Positions 1 through 8,046 of a DNA stretch of 64,000 nucleotides are shown here, piece by piece. The stretch is from Microbacterium sp. SA39 (GTDB lineage: Bacteria > Actinomycetota > Actinomycetes > Actinomycetales > Microbacteriaceae). The notes beneath the pieces were generated by a model. That model worked only from the letters and a program-made list of their open reading frames with translations, did not search any database and was not told the origin of the DNA. The first letter of the stretch is position 1. Each line of letters opens with the position of its first letter. Location of the stretch: contig NZ_JXRU01000039.1 of the NCBI RefSeq assembly GCF_000967865.1, forward strand, positions 310,001 to 374,000. The letters are read 5' to 3'. The position numbers and the translations under genes were made by a program.

Positions 1-2
1 TT

Positions 3-1301
3 CGCGGTTCCGGCGCGGAGTCGTCGCAGCTGTCGCTCGCACGGCGCATCACAGCAGCGAGCCTGTTCCTGGCGGGCATCGTCATCGCCGGCACTCCGTT
101 CTTCGTTCCTGGCACCCTCGGGAGTGCCACAGGGGCGACATCGGCGTTCCTTCTCATCAGCGCCGCGGCCCTCGCCGGGCCGGCACTGATCGGGGGAATC
201 GCCAGGCGTGCGGCCCGGGCGACGCGGTCGTCGAGCAACGCGCCGGGGATGCTCGCGCTCGTCAACACCCGCGGATTCTCGCGCAGGCTCACGACGGCCA
301 TCATTCCGCTGGCCCTGTTCCTTTCGCTGGGGACCGTGCAGACGGGCGTCAACGGAAGCCTCGTCGATGCGGCAGGCATGCAGCTGCGCGACGGGTTGGG
401 ATCCGATCTGATCATCACCTCGCCTGACGGTGTCAGCCCCGAGCAGGAAGCGTCGGTTGCCGCCGCCCCGGGTATCGACGCCGTGGTCGCAAGTTCGACG
501 GTGGTCGCAGAGGTGAATGTCGACAGCGAGGATCTCGAGGGATTGCCGTGGGAGCAGGCGGGCATCCGCACCATCGATGGCAGCACGACGGGGATGATCG
601 ACGTGGGGGTGACCGCGGGATCGCTCGACGATCTCACGGGTGAGGCGACGATCGCCGTCAGCAGTGACTTCCTGATCGGCACCGGAATGACTGTCGGCGA
701 CACCGCGGGTCTGCGATACGCGGGCTCACCCGAGACGACCGCGACCATCGTCGCGGTCTACGACCGCGGTCTCGCGTTCGGCGATTTCGTGATCGACGAG
801 TCCGCAGTGCCCGAGGCGGTCAGGCCGACAGCCGCAGAGGTGCTTTTCGCGAGGGGCTCGGCGGACCTGACGTCCCTGGGATTGCAGACGGTGTCAGTGG
901 ATGACTACGTGGAAGCCGCCGTGACCGGCGCAGCATCTCAGCAGCAGCTCTCGGCGATCCTGCTGTTCGTGCTCCTCTTCTTCGTCGCCATCGCCGCGGC
1001 CAACACGCTCGGGATGATCACGGGGGCGCGCAGGCCGGAGTTCGCCCTTCTGCGACGAGTCGGTGCCACACGCAGTCAGCTCACCTCGATGGTGGCGATC
1101 GAGTCGCTGTTCGTGACGGTCACGGCCCTCGTCATCGGCACGCTCTCGGTGCTTCCCGCGTTGATCGGAGTCGCCTACGGCATGCTCGGCAGCATCACAC
1201 CGGCGATCGACTGGCCGGTCTACGCAGCGCTGGCGGCAGTCATCGTGATCATCGCGACAACGGCCATGGTGGTCCCCGCCCGAAGTCGAATGCCTCGATG
1301 A
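3..1301 (+). CDS. FtsX-type ABC transporter permease, C-terminal part
   Basis: The frame is open back to the first base of the window, so only the last 432 residues are visible. Two hydrophobic segments near the visible start are followed by a second membrane segment (around visible residue 100), a large extracytoplasmic domain, and a C-terminal FtsX/MacB-type domain with three predicted helices. The cytoplasmic motif EFALLRRVGATRSQL, typical of FtsX/MacB permeases, lies between the first and second of these. Such proteins work with an LolD/MacB-like ATPase in lipoprotein, peptide or drug export or in cell-wall control; no ATPase is in view, and it is probably upstream of the window. The gene ends tail to tail against a remnant of a CPBP gene on the other strand. 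Family call is good, substrate unknown. Confidence 0.85.
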   Translation, partial: RGSGAESSQLSLARRITAASLFLAGIVIAGTPFFVPGTLGSATGATSAFLLISAAALAGPALIGGIARRAARATRSSSNAPGMLALVNTRGFSRRLTTAIIPLALFLSLGTVQTGVNGSLVDAAGMQLRDGLGSDLIITSPDGVSPEQEASVAAAPGIDAVVASSTVVAEVNVDSEDLEGLPWEQAGIRTIDGSTTGMIDVGVTAGSLDDLTGEATIAVSSDFLIGTGMTVGDTAGLRYAGSPETTATIVAVYDRGLAFGDFVIDESAVPEAVRPTAAEVLFARGSADLTSLGLQTVSVDDYVEAAVTGAASQQQLSAILLFVLLFFVAIAAANTLGMITGARRPEFALLRRVGATRSQLTSMVAIESLFVTVTALVIGTLSVLPALIGVAYGMLGSITPAIDWPVYAALAAVIVIIATTAMVVPARSRMPR

Positions 1302-1316
1302 TCGGCGCAGACGTCC

Positions 1317-1385
1317 CACTCGGTGATACTCCACGCCCTCCGGGAGCGCCGCGAGGTGGCGGGAGCCGGGTGCTGCAGTCGTCAT
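1317..1385 (-). pseudogene. 5' stub of a CPBP protease gene
   Basis: An ATG overlaps the stop of the DUF418 gene by ATGA and opens a frame whose residues 15-22 (PEGVEYHR) match residues 29-36 of the CPBP protease encoded at 12161-13162 (PPGVEYHR). After this block the similarity stops and the frame runs antisense into the end of the FtsX gene. I read it as the first ~23 codons of a CPBP gene once co-transcribed with DUF418 and cut off by a rearrangement near position 1315. Confidence 0.5.
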
Positions 1386-2602
1386 GACTTTCGTTTCAGA
1401 TCGGATGTCCGGGCGTCGTTCAGTGGCGCAGCGGGTTGCCGGCGCGGACTGTTGCGGTAAGTCAAATGTCGCAGGAGGGCTTCGAACGGTCCTCGCCGCC
1501 CGGTGCGGTCGAGGGCGTAGGCGATGACGACGGTGATCACCCAGGTGACGACGGCGAGACCGGCGGCGGTGGCGGCGCCCAGCTTTCCGCCGAGGTCTAG
1601 CAGCGATGGTTCGGTGAAGGTCACCCAGACCAGTGACTGGGCGATGTAGAAGGTCATCGAGCGTCGGCCGCACGCGACCAGTGCGGTCGTGATCAGGCCC
1701 CGACGGTCCTGCAATCGGTAGGCGACGAGCGCGATCAGGGCCAGGAACGCGAGCCCGCCGGCGATCCCCGTGCCTGCGAACAGCGCCAGCGCGGCGGCGT
1801 CGATGCCGGGGTTCCCGGGGGTCCACAGCCCCAGAGCCTGGAGCGCGACCGGCTGCGCGCCGAGCGCCGACACGGGGAACCCGATGAGGACGAAACGGCG
1901 CAGCAGCGGCCGGAAGCGGTCGGGTTCTTCCAGCAGCCGCATCCGCGCGGCCAGGACCCCGATCAGGACGGAGGGTGCCATCGAGACGGCGGCGATCGGC
2001 AGAACCGCCAGCGCCGAGGAGCGCAGGAGCGCGCTGTCGAACAGCGTGGGCCCGACAGCCAACGGCGAATTCGAGGGGGTGACGAGCTGGAGCAGCGCCG
2101 CGGCCGCGACCCCGAACACCAGGGTGATCGCCATGACGGTCCACAGCCGCCTGGTGGACCAGGAGATGACCCCGGCGAACATCACGGCGAACGCGCCGTA
2201 CGCGCCGATGATGTCTCCGCTGTACAGCAGGATGACGTGCGCGGCCCCGAACACGATCAGCCAGACTCCGCGCCGGCGGATGAGTTGCCTGGCCTGCTTC
2301 GGGTCGCCCTCGGGACCCATGTATCGGCGGGTCATCTGGACGAGGCCGTAGCCGAAGAGGATTCCGAACAGCGGGGCGGCGCGTCCGTCCACGAAGGTCG
2401 TCAGGAGCCATTGGACGGCGACGTCGAACGTGCTGCCACCGGCGGGGGTGGTGAGCGAGTTGCCCCCGGCGTGCAGTTGGCGGGAGTGGGCCAGCGCGAT
2501 GAGCAGCAGCATCACGCCCCGCGCCAGGTCCGGTGCGAGAAGGCGCTGGGACGGGCGCGTCGGGGCGATCGGCCCTGCGCCGGCCTGAGGAGGTGCGGAC
2601 AC
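1382..2602 (-). CDS. DUF418 family membrane protein
   Basis: About 406 residues with many hydrophobic helices. The opening RLLAPDLARGVMLLLIALAH is the usual N-terminal signature of DUF418/YeiB-like proteins, and the C-terminal third has the family's RRSMTFYIAQSL segment. Biochemical role is unknown for the family. The frame extends to an ATG at 2695, but codons 1-8 of that longer form coincide with a promoter element shared with three other genes. A GTG at 2602 preceded by AAAGGA at a good distance is therefore preferred. The stop overlaps the start of a truncated CPBP gene, so the two were probably one operon. Family confidence is high, start uncertain. Confidence 0.8.
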   Translation of the reverse strand: MSAPPQAGAGPIAPTRPSQRLLAPDLARGVMLLLIALAHSRQLHAGGNSLTTPAGGSTFDVAVQWLLTTFVDGRAAPLFGILFGYGLVQMTRRYMGPEGDPKQARQLIRRRGVWLIVFGAAHVILLYSGDIIGAYGAFAVMFAGVISWSTRRLWTVMAITLVFGVAAAALLQLVTPSNSPLAVGPTLFDSALLRSSALAVLPIAAVSMAPSVLIGVLAARMRLLEEPDRFRPLLRRFVLIGFPVSALGAQPVALQALGLWTPGNPGIDAAALALFAGTGIAGGLAFLALIALVAYRLQDRRGLITTALVACGRRSMTFYIAQSLVWVTFTEPSLLDLGGKLGAATAAGLAVVTWVITVVIAYALDRTGRRGPFEALLRHLTYRNSPRRQPAAPLNDARTSDLKRKS

Positions 2603-2678
2603 GGAGATCCTTTCGGCAGGTGCAAGCTGCGTCAGACGGGGATGGTCTTCCAGTCTTCGCGGCGCCGACAGGGCGACA

Positions 2679-2707
2679 GTAGTGTCAGATGTCATCGGGT
2701 GACATGA
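2679..2707 (-). promoter_or_regulatory. Shared GATGAC-N6-CACTAC promoter element (copy 1)
   Basis: On the minus strand it contains GATGAC, six bases, then CACTAC, preceded by TGTCA. It is nearly identical over about 30 bases to the element in front of the CPBP gene at 13195-13222 and related to those before both two-component operons. It overlaps the longest possible start of the DUF418 gene. Confidence 0.55.
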
Positions 2708-2805
2708 CAGCGATGCGCGACAATTCGGGCGCGCCGAACTCGAGAAGGCACTCTACGCGGACCTCCGACTTGATCCGGTCCCGACCACACGCTGTCAAAT
2801 GCCGT

Positions 2806-3300
2806 ATGAGCATCCGTAGGGAATCAAGTAACGCCGGGCCGCCGAGACGCTTCGGGCTGATGCAGGCTACGGCCGATGGTGTGGTGCTGGGCAACAGGTG
2901 GAAGACCCACCTCCTGCTCAGCCGCGACGGGATCAGTCGACGTCTCGGCGTAGGCGCACTCGAGGCATTCGCCTGGGAAGAGATCGAGGGGATCACGCTT
3001 CACGTCCCGACATCACGGTTCCGGTTTCCCGGCGTTGCCGCCCGGGCGATCAGCGTGCCCGTGCGGCTGTTGAACCTCGAGATGTGGGATCTGGAACCGC
3101 CCTCCGGTGCGGTCGACGTCACAGCCGGTGGCGAACAGTACCGTCTCGACATCGACCGTCACCACTTCGGCGGGTACTGGCACCTGCAGATCATCGCAAC
3201 CCAGCAGATGCTCGACCGCCTTCTCGCTGACCCCGGAATGCGTGAGCTGCTGGACGACCCCGGTCGGATGCTCGATTCGGTCGCCCGAATGACCAGATAA
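2806..3300 (+). CDS. Hypothetical protein
   Basis: A 164-residue soluble protein of no family I can name. It has no signal peptide or membrane segment. It is rich in beta-like stretches (VVLGNRWKTHLLLSRDGISRRL, ITLHVPTSRFRF) followed by an Asp/Leu-rich C-terminal helix (LADPGMRELLDD), which could suit a PH-like or immunity-like fold, but this is a guess. The frame extends upstream to 2689; the ATG at 2806 is preferred because the extension is low-complexity and overlaps the divergent DUF418 promoter. Divergent from DUF418 and convergent with the lipoprotein hydrolase gene. May be a stand-alone transcription unit. Confidence 0.55.
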   Translation: MSIRRESSNAGPPRRFGLMQATADGVVLGNRWKTHLLLSRDGISRRLGVGALEAFAWEEIEGITLHVPTSRFRFPGVAARAISVPVRLLNLEMWDLEPPSGAVDVTAGGEQYRLDIDRHHFGGYWHLQIIATQQMLDRLLADPGMRELLDDPGRMLDSVARMTR

Positions 3301-3358
3301 CAGGAGAGCGTGGAACCTCTCCAGAGACCAGCCCTCTGGCCGGCCTCTGTGACAGGGC

Positions 3359-4930
3359 TCACAGCGCGCAGCGTGCCCCTTCATCCGGCAGTTCGAGGTC
3401 GACGAGGTAGTCGGCGACGACCCCGTCGACGCACTCGTTGCGGGAGGCGAATGAGCCGTGCTGGTTTCCATCGATCGTGAGCAACCGCGCGTCGAGGGTC
3501 TCGGCCAGGCTGATCCCACCTTCGTGGGGCGTCACGGGGTCTCCGGTGACGGAGGTCACGAGCACCTCAGGAAGGCCCTCGACGCCCGTGGCGTAGGGGA
3601 AGCCGAGGGTCGGCTCGGTTGGCCAGAATTCGCATCCGTCCTGCGTCGCGGGGGTGATTCCCGGGTCGAGGAACGGCACTGATTCGTTGAGCTGATTGCC
3701 GAGAGCGGTCATCTCGTCTGCCGTGAGCCGTTCTTCGTCGAGGCAGTTGATGGCGAAGAGGGCTTCGTAGTCGTTCGCGTACTCTCCGCTCTCCGTTCGA
3801 CCGTAATATCCGTCGCGGAGTGCGAGAAGGGCGTCGGGCCGACCCGCTTGCAGCTCGGTCAGCCCCGCGATGACAGCCGGCCAGCTGGCTTCCGCGTACA
3901 GTCCGGAGATGATGCCCTCGCCCGCGGCGAGGAAGCCGACCTCTCGGCCGTCCGTGGACAGCAGGGGCTCATCGACGAGCGGTCGGAGAAGATTCTGCGC
4001 AGCGATGGTGGCTTGCGCGGGGTCGGTTCCGAGGGGGCACGCCGCCTGCGTCGCGCAGAAGTCAGCGAACCGCTGGAACGAGGCCTGCAGTCCCGCGCTG
4101 AGCTGGACCCTGCGATCAGCCGTGTTCTTGAGGGGGTCGACGGCGCCGTCGAGAACGAGGGCCCGCACGTTCTGGGGGAACATCTCCGCATACACCGCCC
4201 CGAGTCGGGTGCCGTAGCTCGCGCCCGCGTAGGTGAGCTTCTCGTCACCGAGCGCCGCGCGGAGAACGTCCATGTCGCGAGCGACATCCCGGGTCCCGAG
4301 GTGAGCGAGCATCTCCGCACCTCCCGACCCGTCCGCGCACTTCTCGACGATCGCGCGCGCAGACTCCTCCGTCCACGCTCCGAGTGCGGCCAACGGTTCA
4401 TCGGCATCGCGCTCCTCATCCGTGTAGCAGTCGACGGCCGGCTCGGTCAGTCCGACGCCGCGCGGATCGAAGCCGACGATGTCGAAGCGCTCCGTCACGG
4501 GACCACCCGCCCACAGAGCAGCGATCAGCGGCGAGAAGGTCGTCGCCTGCACCCCGGGCCCACCCGGATTCAAGACGACAGAGCCGATGCGGTCCTCGCC
4601 GGTTGCGGCGTTGCGCGTGACGGCGATGTCGATCGTCTGTCCGTCGAGGTCCTCATAGTCCATCGGGACCTCGAGCGTGGCGCATTCCGTCTTCTCGGCG
4701 ACCTCGATGATCTCCGGGACCGGCGGCTGCGATCCCACGATGCTCGGGTCGCACGCCCCGAACTCGAGGTCCTGCTCCATGAAATTCTCAAGCCCGGACG
4801 CGTCCGCCGCGCCCTCGTCCGGGCTCGTGCCACTGCATCCGGCGATCAGCAGCACGGACGTGACAGCCACCACCCCCACCAGAGACCTCGTCGCTCGTCG
4901 CCGTTCGCCGTTTCTCCATCGGGCACGCAT
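3359..4930 (-). CDS. Secreted alpha/beta-hydrolase lipoprotein, TAP-like
   Basis: 523 residues. An Arg-rich start and hydrophobic stretch end in a lipobox with lipidated Cys32 (LIAGC). It has the oxyanion motif NPGGPG (121-126), nucleophile Ser238 in GASYGTR, and a C-terminal TAP-like lid/tail with GDPVTPH and NQHGSF. This supplies the Asp and His of the triad. The layout is that of the actinobacterial tripeptidyl aminopeptidase/SCO7095-like family, which removes N-terminal peptides or hydrolyses esters at the cell surface. The ATG at 4930 has an excellent GGAGGA ribosome-binding site. It is a single gene, separated from the SDR upstream by 110 bases without recognisable features. Substrate not predictable. 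Confidence 0.85.
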   Translation of the reverse strand: MRARWRNGERRRATRSLVGVVAVTSVLLIAGCSGTSPDEGAADASGLENFMEQDLEFGACDPSIVGSQPPVPEIIEVAEKTECATLEVPMDYEDLDGQTIDIAVTRNAATGEDRIGSVVLNPGGPGVQATTFSPLIAALWAGGPVTERFDIVGFDPRGVGLTEPAVDCYTDEERDADEPLAALGAWTEESARAIVEKCADGSGGAEMLAHLGTRDVARDMDVLRAALGDEKLTYAGASYGTRLGAVYAEMFPQNVRALVLDGAVDPLKNTADRRVQLSAGLQASFQRFADFCATQAACPLGTDPAQATIAAQNLLRPLVDEPLLSTDGREVGFLAAGEGIISGLYAEASWPAVIAGLTELQAGRPDALLALRDGYYGRTESGEYANDYEALFAINCLDEERLTADEMTALGNQLNESVPFLDPGITPATQDGCEFWPTEPTLGFPYATGVEGLPEVLVTSVTGDPVTPHEGGISLAETLDARLLTIDGNQHGSFASRNECVDGVVADYLVDLELPDEGARCAL

Positions 4931-5040
4931 GTGGTCCTCCTCCGTCGTCCGCTCGCGCTCTTCCGCACGAAGCACCTCGACATCGATCACAACTCGTGTC
5001 CCCGGCACACGGTCAAACGGGCACACCGACTCCGGTGATT

Positions 5041-5739
5041 TCAGTCGGACTTCTCCTGACCGATGGTCGCGTCCACCCAGAACAGCTCGGGCTGCTGCCG
5101 ATCCTGATAGAGCCTCCAGTACTGGTCGGCGATTCGGTCGGGATCCGAGTCGGGGCCGCCCTTTCCGATCCAGGCGGCGAGGGCGATGTGAGCGACGTAG
5201 ACGCCTTCCGCACGGAGGGCCTCGTGGAGGTTGAGCACCCAGTTCCGCAGCGCTCCGGAAGCTGCGGCGATGTTCCCGAAGGGCGGATGCTGGACGGGGC
5301 CGGAGCTGGCACCGGTCGTGACGAGGATCGTCCCGCTTCCGCGCCGGCGCATCTGCGGGAGAACCCCTTGGATCGCGGTGATCCCACCGAACAGGTAGTA
5401 CTGCAGCTGAGGTGAGACGTCGGCCACGGTCATCTCCGTCGAGGCGACGGGAGCCAGCTCGGCGGCGTTCGCACCGGGCTTGGGAGAGTACTCGAGCACG
5501 TCGATCGGGCCGAGGTCCCGTTCGATCAGTCCCAGCGCCGCCGTGAGCGACGCGGGTTCGGTGACGTCGGCCGAATGGCCCTGCGCGACGATACCGTCGC
5601 GGGCCAGAAGGGCGACCAGCACATCGTGCCCTGCCTGATCTCGCGAGACGAGCGCGATGGTGAAACCTTCGCGTCCGAATCGGCGAGCCAGGGACAGGCC
5701 GAGACCGGGGCCTGCTCCGATGATGGCGAGTAGTGGCAT
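5041..5739 (-). CDS. Atypical short-chain dehydrogenase/reductase
   Basis: 232 residues with a Rossmann start, GAGPGLG at 8-14, and the SDR-like strand ILVTTGASSG. The catalytic YxxxK is not present: the expected place reads FGNIAAASGAL. It is therefore either a divergent SDR using other residues or a non-catalytic NAD(P)-binding protein. The ATG at 5739 follows GAAGGAA and is preferred over an ATG ten codons upstream. About 28 bases further upstream is a dyad (5767-5794) related to the MerR-type promoters at 7.2 kb, so it may belong to the same regulon. Confidence 0.75.
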   Translation of the reverse strand: MPLLAIIGAGPGLGLSLARRFGREGFTIALVSRDQAGHDVLVALLARDGIVAQGHSADVTEPASLTAALGLIERDLGPIDVLEYSPKPGANAAELAPVASTEMTVADVSPQLQYYLFGGITAIQGVLPQMRRRGSGTILVTTGASSGPVQHPPFGNIAAASGALRNWVLNLHEALRAEGVYVAHIALAAWIGKGGPDSDPDRIADQYWRLYQDRQQPELFWVDATIGQEKSD

Positions 5740-5766
5740 ATCTGTTCCTTCGGTCGATGTCGAGTG

Positions 5767-5794
5767 CATGACCGTGTTGCGGGGACCGGGTCAA
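5767..5794 (-). promoter_or_regulatory. MerR-type dyad promoter (site A)
   Basis: Reading toward the SDR gene it has TTGACC, then the half-dyads GGTCC and AACACGGTC, in the same order and spacing as sites B and C at 7.2 kb. The downstream hexamer is weak. It is the least conserved member of the set. Confidence 0.4.
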
Positions 5795-5801
5795 CTCGGA
5801 G

Positions 5802-6145
5802 CTACAGCGAGGCTCGGAAGCTCCGGCGCACCTCTTCGACGAACAGCTGCGGCTGCTCCCATGCTGCGAAATGGCCGCCTCTGGGCATCTCGTTGTAGTA
5901 GGCGAGAGTCGGGTACCGCTCTTCGACCCATCGACGGCTCGTGCGGCAGATGTCGCGAGGGAATCGGCTGTATCCGACCGGTATCCGTACGGGCAGGTCT
6001 TCGAAGGTGCGCATGCTCTGCCAGTAGATGCGGGCTGACGACGCCGGGGTTCCCGTGAGCCAGTAGAGGGTGATGTTGACGAGCATCTCGTCGCGCGAGA
6101 GAAGCGTCTCCGGGTCGCCGTCGTGGTCGGTCTCGCGCGAGATGG
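5802..6145 (-). pseudogene. C-terminal fragment of an epoxide hydrolase (EHN family)
   Basis: About 110 codons remain. The segment DHDGDPETLLSRDE is followed by LVNITLYWLTGTPASSAR, the characteristic C-terminal part of EHN-type epoxide hydrolases. The fragment ends with the catalytic-His region PRGGHFAAWEQPQ. The N-terminal domain and the nucleophile half are missing; similarity stops near 6135-6145. The opposite strand from there on carries another gene fragment, so a rearrangement joined two broken genes. No own start or ribosome-binding site is evident. Not expected to be functional. Confidence 0.7.
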
Positions 6146-6507
6146 CGAGGATCGATCGGGATCAGTCGCTGCTGCTGGCGCGGGTGGCCGGCGAGGAGGC
6201 GATGATCGACCTGACCCGCATCTACGAGCGCCTGACGGCCCCGGATGTCGTCGGTGAGCTGACGGCCGCCATGGACGCCCTCGGCGCACTCCCCGCCGCG
6301 GCGACGCACGAGGAGATCCGGTCGGTCGGCCACCGCTTGGGGGCGGTGCTCGCGCCCTTCGTGAACGAGATCGCAGCTCCCGTCCCGCCGTTCGATTCCC
6401 GCGCCGTCGGCCTCCTTCTCGGCGCGCATTCGGATGCCGTTCTCAACGTGGCACAGCGAAGGGCACTGGTCCTCCTCGAAGAGCAGCTCACCGGCACCGA
6501 CGGATGA
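6142..6507 (+). pseudogene. C-terminal fragment of a probable regulator
   Basis: 121 codons of helical, Ala/Leu/Glu-rich sequence (RIYERLTAPDVVGELTAAMDAL ... RRALVLLEEQLTG), with no recognisable N-terminal domain. It starts exactly where the epoxide hydrolase remnant on the other strand ends. The style, helices of a small effector or dimerisation domain, resembles the C-terminal half of MerR-type regulators. A MerR-type promoter pair lies 0.7 kb away, and a similar beheaded MerR gene sits beside the second copy of that locus at 63.1 kb. The MerR reading is an inference at low confidence. Confidence 0.4.
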
Positions 6508-6519
6508 GGCCTTCCCGCC

Positions 6520-7188
6520 TCACAGCCGGGGAAGCACGGTCGCCGCGATCACCGTGTTCATGATGACGGCATTCATGGTGCGGACCACCGCGCTCGATGC
6601 GGCGGCGGCACCCCAATCCCCGTTCTCCATCGCCTTGGCGCGCGTGTAGACATCGCTGCCCCAGGGGATCTCCGCGTGGAACTGGGGAAGCGTTCCGCTC
6701 GCCGAGAGCAGGGCGATGCTCGCCGCGGTCCGGGCGCTGGGCTCTTCGCCGTCGATGAGCGCGGCCCGTACGTTGCGGATCAGTCCGGCCCGGCGATCGC
6801 TCGCCAGCGTGATCTTCGTCGTCGGGATGAATCCGAGGACCTTGCCCTCCGTGCGGTGCAGGTCGCCGCGAGCGACGACCCGGTCGAGGACCGGTTCACG
6901 CAGAAGAGGGCCGGAGCCGGCGAGCACGGTCTGCACGTCTTGCGCCTTCTTCGACATCGATGTCAGTGCCGGTTCGAGGATCGGATCGGGGGCTTCGCCC
7001 GCACCGGCCGCCCGCACTCGGGTGAACAGGCCGTGCTCCTCCGCCTGGACCCGGCCGGCGAGGGCGAGGTCGGCGAGCACCGCCCCACCGAGCACGTAGA
7101 AGAGGATGTTCTCCCCCGCGATGGTGCCGGAGTCGGGCTGGAAGAGCAGAAGCAGCGTGTCTTCGACGATGAGAGGCTCTTCTGACAT
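6520..7188 (-). CDS. GPP34 (GOLPH3-like) family protein
   Basis: 222 residues. The N-terminal block DTLLLLFQPDSGTIAGENIL followed by GGAVLADLALAGR is the hallmark of the GPP34/GOLPH3-VPS74 family, and PTTKITLASDRR with NVRAALIDGE match later family blocks. In eukaryotes these proteins bind phosphoinositides at the Golgi; in actinobacteria the function is unknown. The start is ambiguous: ATG at 7188, or ATG at 7203, which lies only about six bases past the presumed -10 of promoter B and could give a leaderless message. Divergent from the membrane protein at 7359 with matching MerR-type promoters. A broken paralogue lies at 62519-63108. Confidence 0.8.
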   Translation of the reverse strand: MSEEPLIVEDTLLLLFQPDSGTIAGENILFYVLGGAVLADLALAGRVQAEEHGLFTRVRAAGAGEAPDPILEPALTSMSKKAQDVQTVLAGSGPLLREPVLDRVVARGDLHRTEGKVLGFIPTTKITLASDRRAGLIRNVRAALIDGEEPSARTAASIALLSASGTLPQFHAEIPWGSDVYTRAKAMENGDWGAAAASSAVVRTMNAVIMNTVIAATVLPRL

Positions 7189-7209
7189 CAGTTCTTCGCG
7201 CATGCGTTC

Positions 7210-7240
7210 AGTCAAGACCCTGTTCCCAGGACCGGGTCAA
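7210..7240 (-). promoter_or_regulatory. MerR-type dyad promoter (site B)
   Basis: Reading toward GPP34: TTGACC, a 19-base spacer holding the imperfect dyad GGTCCTGGGAACAGG, then TTGACT as the -10. A 19-base spacer with a dyad between the hexamers is the usual geometry of MerR-family targets. Nearly identical to site C on the other strand. Confidence 0.6.
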
Positions 7241-7267
7241 GGTCGGGTGTGCCTCGGAGCCGAACAT

Positions 7268-7298
7268 TTGACTCTGTCCTGGGCACAGGGTCTTGACT
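7268..7298 (+). promoter_or_regulatory. MerR-type dyad promoter (site C)
   Basis: TTGACT, a 19-base spacer with the dyad CTGTCCTGGGCACAG, then TTGACT. It points at the small-multidrug-export gene starting at 7359. Together with site B it makes a back-to-back divergent control region. Confidence 0.6.
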
Positions 7299-7358
7299 GC
7301 ATTCAGAGCGACCGGTGACCCTCCGGTCGCGGCATCCGACACGAGGAACGAACAACCG

Positions 7359-7982
7359 ATGGACAACCCCTATCCCTGGCTTCAGGACTTCATCAACCAG
7401 GTTCCCGACCTTCTTCAGCCCGTGATGGTCGCGCTGGTCGCGTTCATCCCCTACATCGAGGGGGAGGGTGCCGCCGCATTCGGCATCATCGCCGGCATCA
7501 ACCCTGTCGTCGCGGCCCTTGCGGCCATGGCGGGCAACTTCCTCTGCGTGCTCGGCGTCGTGCTGCTCGGATCCCGCATCCGTGGCGGTGTCGTCGCACG
7601 ACGCGCGGCTCGATCGGCCGCGTCGGCACCCGCATCAGCCGGCACGACCACACCGGCCGATTCGAGCGCCGCCTCGTCGTCGACGGGCACCACTGCATCG
7701 ACGGTCGCCACCGATGCTGCGGCGGCCGATGGCGAAGAAGACGAAACGACGCGAGGGAGCAAGGGGCGCACGAAGCTGCGGCGCTGGCTCGTCAAGTTCG
7801 GCGTTCCCGGCGCCAGCATCCTGGCTCCTCTCGCTTTGCCGACGATGCTCACCGCGGCCTTCTTCGTCGCATCCGGCGTGCGCAAAGAGTGGGTTCTGCT
7901 CTGGCAGCTCGTCGCGATCGTGCTGTGGACAGGCGCTACAGCTGCCGCAGCGGCGGGTGTCCTGGCGCTGCTGGGCTGGTGA
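7359..7982 (+). CDS. Small multidrug export family membrane protein
   Basis: 207 residues. The block LVAFIPYIEGEGAAAFGIIAGINPVVAALAA matches the PF06695-type putative small multidrug export proteins; further hydrophobic segments follow at the C terminus. Residues about 80-140 are an Ala/Ser/Thr-rich, then charged, low-complexity linker facing one side of the membrane. The start is the ATG after GAGGAA at 7343, not the upstream in-frame ATG at 7293, which would lie inside promoter C. Transport activity is a family name, not shown. A second copy, interrupted by a stop at codon 7, begins at 63814. An ABC exporter follows 64 bases downstream. Confidence 0.75.
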   Translation: MDNPYPWLQDFINQVPDLLQPVMVALVAFIPYIEGEGAAAFGIIAGINPVVAALAAMAGNFLCVLGVVLLGSRIRGGVVARRAARSAASAPASAGTTTPADSSAASSSTGTTASTVATDAAAADGEEDETTRGSKGRTKLRRWLVKFGVPGASILAPLALPTMLTAAFFVASGVRKEWVLLWQLVAIVLWTGATAAAAAGVLALLGW

Positions 7983-8046
7983 GACGACGCCTCATCGCGA
8001 GGCGGCGGCCGAATCGCTCGGAGTGATCGATCGAACAGGAGAAGCG

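Noticed and set aside
894..2411. A 505-codon minus-strand frame over DUF418
   Set aside because: Shadow of DUF418 in another frame, apart from the short CPBP-like stub around 1317-1385, which is reported separately.
3359..6289. A 976-codon open frame across the hydrolase and SDR genes
   Set aside because: Only the part from 4930 down has lipoprotein and hydrolase features; the rest is Arg/Pro-rich shadow of the SDR and neighbouring DNA.
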